Source: Candidatus Altimarinota bacterium
GTDB lineage: Bacteria; Patescibacteriota; Gracilibacteria; Absconditabacterales; Absconditicoccaceae
Length of the DNA: 8,387 nt
Assembly: GCA_027013285.1 (NCBI GenBank)
Contig: JALUXR010000043.1
Coordinates: forward strand, 1 to 8,387
Reading direction: 5' to 3'
Shown here one piece after another: positions 5,496 through 8,387 of the stretch. The first letter of the stretch is position 1, and the number at the start of each line of letters is the position of its first letter. The notes beneath the pieces are model-generated. The model was given only the letters and a program-made list of their open reading frames with translations. It did not search any database and was not told the origin of the DNA. The translations under genes and the position numbers were made by a program.

Positions 5496-8387
5496 ATGAC
5501 AACATTCGAAAAAAATTATGATCATAAAAAAAATGATAGGATTTATGTAAATTGGGAAGTTAATTGATTTTTTAAGGAAAATGAAGATGCTAAAAACTGA
5601 AATTTTTTTATGCCACTTCCACCACCAAATGTAACTTGAGTTTTACATATAGGTCATGCACAAATGCTTACTATAGAAGATATTATGGTAAGATATAACA
5701 GAATGATTTGAAAAAAAACTTTATGGATACCTTGAACAGATCATGCTTGAATTTCTACACAAGTAGTAGTAGAAAAAAAACTTAAAAAAGAAAAAAATCT
5801 TACAAGACAACAACTTTGAAGAGTTAAATTTTTGCAAGAAGTTTGGAAATTTGTAAAAGAATCTAGATCAACTATTATTAGTCAATCTAAAAAAATGTGA
5901 GCTTCTTTGGATTGGTCTAAAGAACAATTTACACTTTCAGAAAGAAATTTTAGAGCAGTTAGAAAAGTTTTTAAAGAATTATATAATAAAAATAAAATTT
6001 ATAAAAGTTCTTATATGACTAATTGGTGTCCTAGGTGTCAGACAGTTTTGTCAGATTTAGAAGTTTTAATGAAAGAATGACAAGGAAAATTAGTTTATAT
6101 CAAATATTTTGTAACTTGAAAGTGAGATAGTATTACAGTTGCAACTACAAGACCTGAAACTATGTTTGCAGATGTTGCTATAGCTGTAAATCCTTCAGAT
6201 AAAAGATATAAAAAATATATTTGAAAAACTGTTCAAATACCTATTGTAAATAGAGAAATTCCTGTGATTTGAGATTATGATGTAGATATTAGTTTTTGAA
6301 CTTGAGCTTTAAAAATTACACCAACTCATGATAAGGCAGATTTTGAAATTGCAAAAAGACATGATTTACCTATGGATTTGTATGCAATTAATAAAGAAGG
6401 TAAATTGACTGATATCTGTTGAAGTTTTGCTTGAACAAATGTGGAAAATTCAGTTGAATTAGTAATTGATTATTTAGAAAATATTGGAAACATTGAAAAA
6501 GTAGAAGATTATACTCATAATGTGCCAAGATGTGAAAGATGTGATACTTTGGTCCAACCTTTAGTCTCAGAACAATGGTTTATGGATGTTCAAGAAGCTT
6601 GAGATAAATCTATGCAAGCTATTGAAAAATGAGAAGTTAATGTTGTTCCATCAAGATTTAATAAAACTTTTTATCAATGGTTAGGTAATTTACAACCTTG
6701 GTGTATTTCAAGACAATTATGGTGGGGGCATAGAATCCCTGTATGGACTTGTAAGAATTGACATAAAAATGTTTTTGATGAAGACATAATTTTGGAAAAA
6801 TACAATAATTCTAAAGATGAAAACATTACTTGAAACATTTGGTTAGATATGATAATTTTTAATTTGGTTGCTGATAGTAAATTAGAAAATCCTTTTAATA
6901 TTGAAAGATTGATAGAGGTTTTATATCAAGATAGTTTTGTAAAAGCTCAATGAAAGGTTTATGAAAGTTATATTGAATCTTATAAACTAAAGTCTAAAGA
7001 ATTATGATTATATGAGGAAGATTTAATTAAATTAGAGAATATATTGGAGTCTGTTAAATCTGAAGATGTAGAAATAATTATGGAAGCTGGCAATGATTTA
7101 GCAACATATTTAATGGATTCATTGTTTTTGAAACCTAATGATGATACTTACTATTTTGAATTAAGTTGTAAAGAATGTTGAAATAATGAATTAGATCAAG
7201 AAGAAGATACTTTGGATACATGGTTTAGTTCTTGATTATGGCCATTTACTGTTTTGGGTCGGCCTGAAAAAACAGACTTACTAAAAGATTTTTATCCAAA
7301 TACTGTGCTTGAAACAGGATATGATATTATTTTCTTTTGGGTTGCTAGAATGATGATAATGTGATATGAAAATATGTGATGATCTGAAGATAATAACAAT
7401 TTTGATTGGAAACCATTTGAGAATGTATATTTGCATTGATTAGTTAGGGATGAAAAATGAAAAAAAATGTCAAAATCAAAATGAAATGTAGTAGATCCTT
7501 TAGATAAAATTAAAGATTATGGAGCTGATCCATTAAGATTGTCATTAGTTCTTGGGACAACTCCAGGTAATGATTTGAATTTTTCTGATGATAAGATAGA
7601 TTATAATAGTAGATTTCTAAATAAATTATGGAATGCTTCAAGATTTGTTTTTAATAAAGCAGAAGTAGAAGATAGTGAATGAATAGTTTATGAAGAGCTT
7701 TATAATTTATTGAAAGAAAACAAAGAGCAACTTACAAGTTTTGATACTTGGATTTTATCTTGATTAGATGAATTGATTGAGCAAGTTCAAGATAGTATGG
7801 ATAAATTTTATTTTTGAGAAGCATTTGTAAATGTTCAAAAGTATGTTTGGAATAAATTCTGTGATTGGTACATAGAAATTTCAAAATATGATGATGGTCC
7901 ATTTACTCCTACAGTTTTACTTTATGCATTATGAACAATTTATAAATTATTGCATCCAGTAGTTCCTTTTATTACAGAGGAGTTATGGCATAAAATGAAA
8001 TTTGAATGAGATTTGATGATGAGTAATTTTCCAAATAAATTATGAATTCAAAGAGATGAAACTATAGATTTATTAGTGGATATAATTATTTGATTAAGAA
8101 CTCTTAGAAGTAAAAATAATATTAAACCTCATCAAGAAATAGATGTTTTGATAGAAAGCTTTAAAGTTACAAAAATAAATAAATATAAAGATATTTTAAA
8201 AAAAATAGTTGTAATTTGAAATATTTTAGAAAAAGATAATTGAGATTTTATTACAAGTATAATTTGAGATCAAAAGATTTGAATATTAATTCCAGAATCA
8301 GAGGTAGATTTTAAGGAGAGACTTAAAGAATTGGAAAATCTTTTAGCTGAGGAAGAACAATTTCTTAATTGAATTAGAAAATTACTT
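5496..8387 (+). CDS. valS: Valyl-tRNA synthetase (3' end cut by the window)
   Basis: ValRS attaches valine to tRNA-Val in the cytoplasm and edits mischarged threonine. 964 codons are open to the window edge. The Rossmann signature is PPPNVTGVLHIGHAQ (HIGH at 51-54) and the second is KKMSKSKGN (KMSKS at 657-661). WIPGTDHAGI (77-86) is diagnostic of the Val/Ile group. The editing domain shows TTRPETMFAD (217-226) and FGTGALKITPTHDKADFEIA (268-287). Zinc pairs appear as CPRC (178-181), CERC (346-349), CKNGH (419-423) and CKEC (558-561). The anticodon-binding region follows (WNKFCDWYIE), and the C-terminal tRNA-binding coiled coil begins near 937, so only about 30-40 residues should be missing. 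An extra segment of about 115-125 residues lies near 430-555. Residue 589 is CGG where relatives have Trp (LGWPE). 43 of 56 glycines are TGA. Confidence 0.98.

Noticed and set aside
5496..8387. Reading the many in-frame TGA codons as evidence of pseudogenes, selenocysteine or Trp
   Set aside because: TGA occurs in every gene at invariant glycine positions, no frameshifts are seen, Trp is encoded by TGG, and there are far too many sites for selenocysteine.

Overview
The window comes from a very AT-rich bacterium that reads TGA as glycine (genetic code 25, the SR1/Absconditabacteria and Gracilibacteria code). Read with the standard code, almost nothing long is open. Read with TGA=Gly, eight closely packed genes appear. 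TGA falls on invariant glycines, for example the NVTG and SKGN glycines of valyl-tRNA synthetase and the LFGN glycine of ATP synthase subunit a. TGG still encodes Trp. By my hand count, TGA supplies about 126 of 176 glycines. All visible stops are TAA or TAG. CGN arginine codons have almost vanished: I find two in the whole window, both CGG. One of them sits exactly where ValRS normally has Trp, which hints at a second reassignment (CGG to Trp).

Layout. Minus strand, 2012 down to 31: a four-gene F0 operon in the order atpB (a), atpE (c), atpF (b) and a short atpH-like delta. It starts from a good promoter (2051-2078) and is closed by an intrinsic terminator (1-30), so the F1 genes do not follow directly. 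Minus strand, 3714 down to 2128: a secreted 528-residue protein combining a Kazal-like domain, a second four-cysteine domain and a C-terminal GH5-like glycoside hydrolase, with its own promoter and terminator. Plus strand, 3823-4488: an RluA-family pseudouridine synthase. Minus strand, 5356 down to 4457: a membrane protein made of three copies of a VirB2/T4SS-pilin-like helical hairpin, overlapping the end of the pseudouridine synthase gene tail to tail. Plus strand, 5496 to the window end: valS, lacking only its extreme 3' end.

The genes do not form one pathway. Four make the membrane part of ATP synthase, two act in translation (valS and the rRNA/tRNA modification enzyme), and two are surface or envelope proteins that fit an episymbiotic or predatory Patescibacteria lifestyle (an inference). 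Promoters share a TTGAAA - 16 bp - TATAAT-like layout, and none of the eight starts has a convincing Shine-Dalgarno sequence. No gene-free stretch exceeds about 140 bases. I see no tRNA, rRNA, CRISPR array or insertion sequence.
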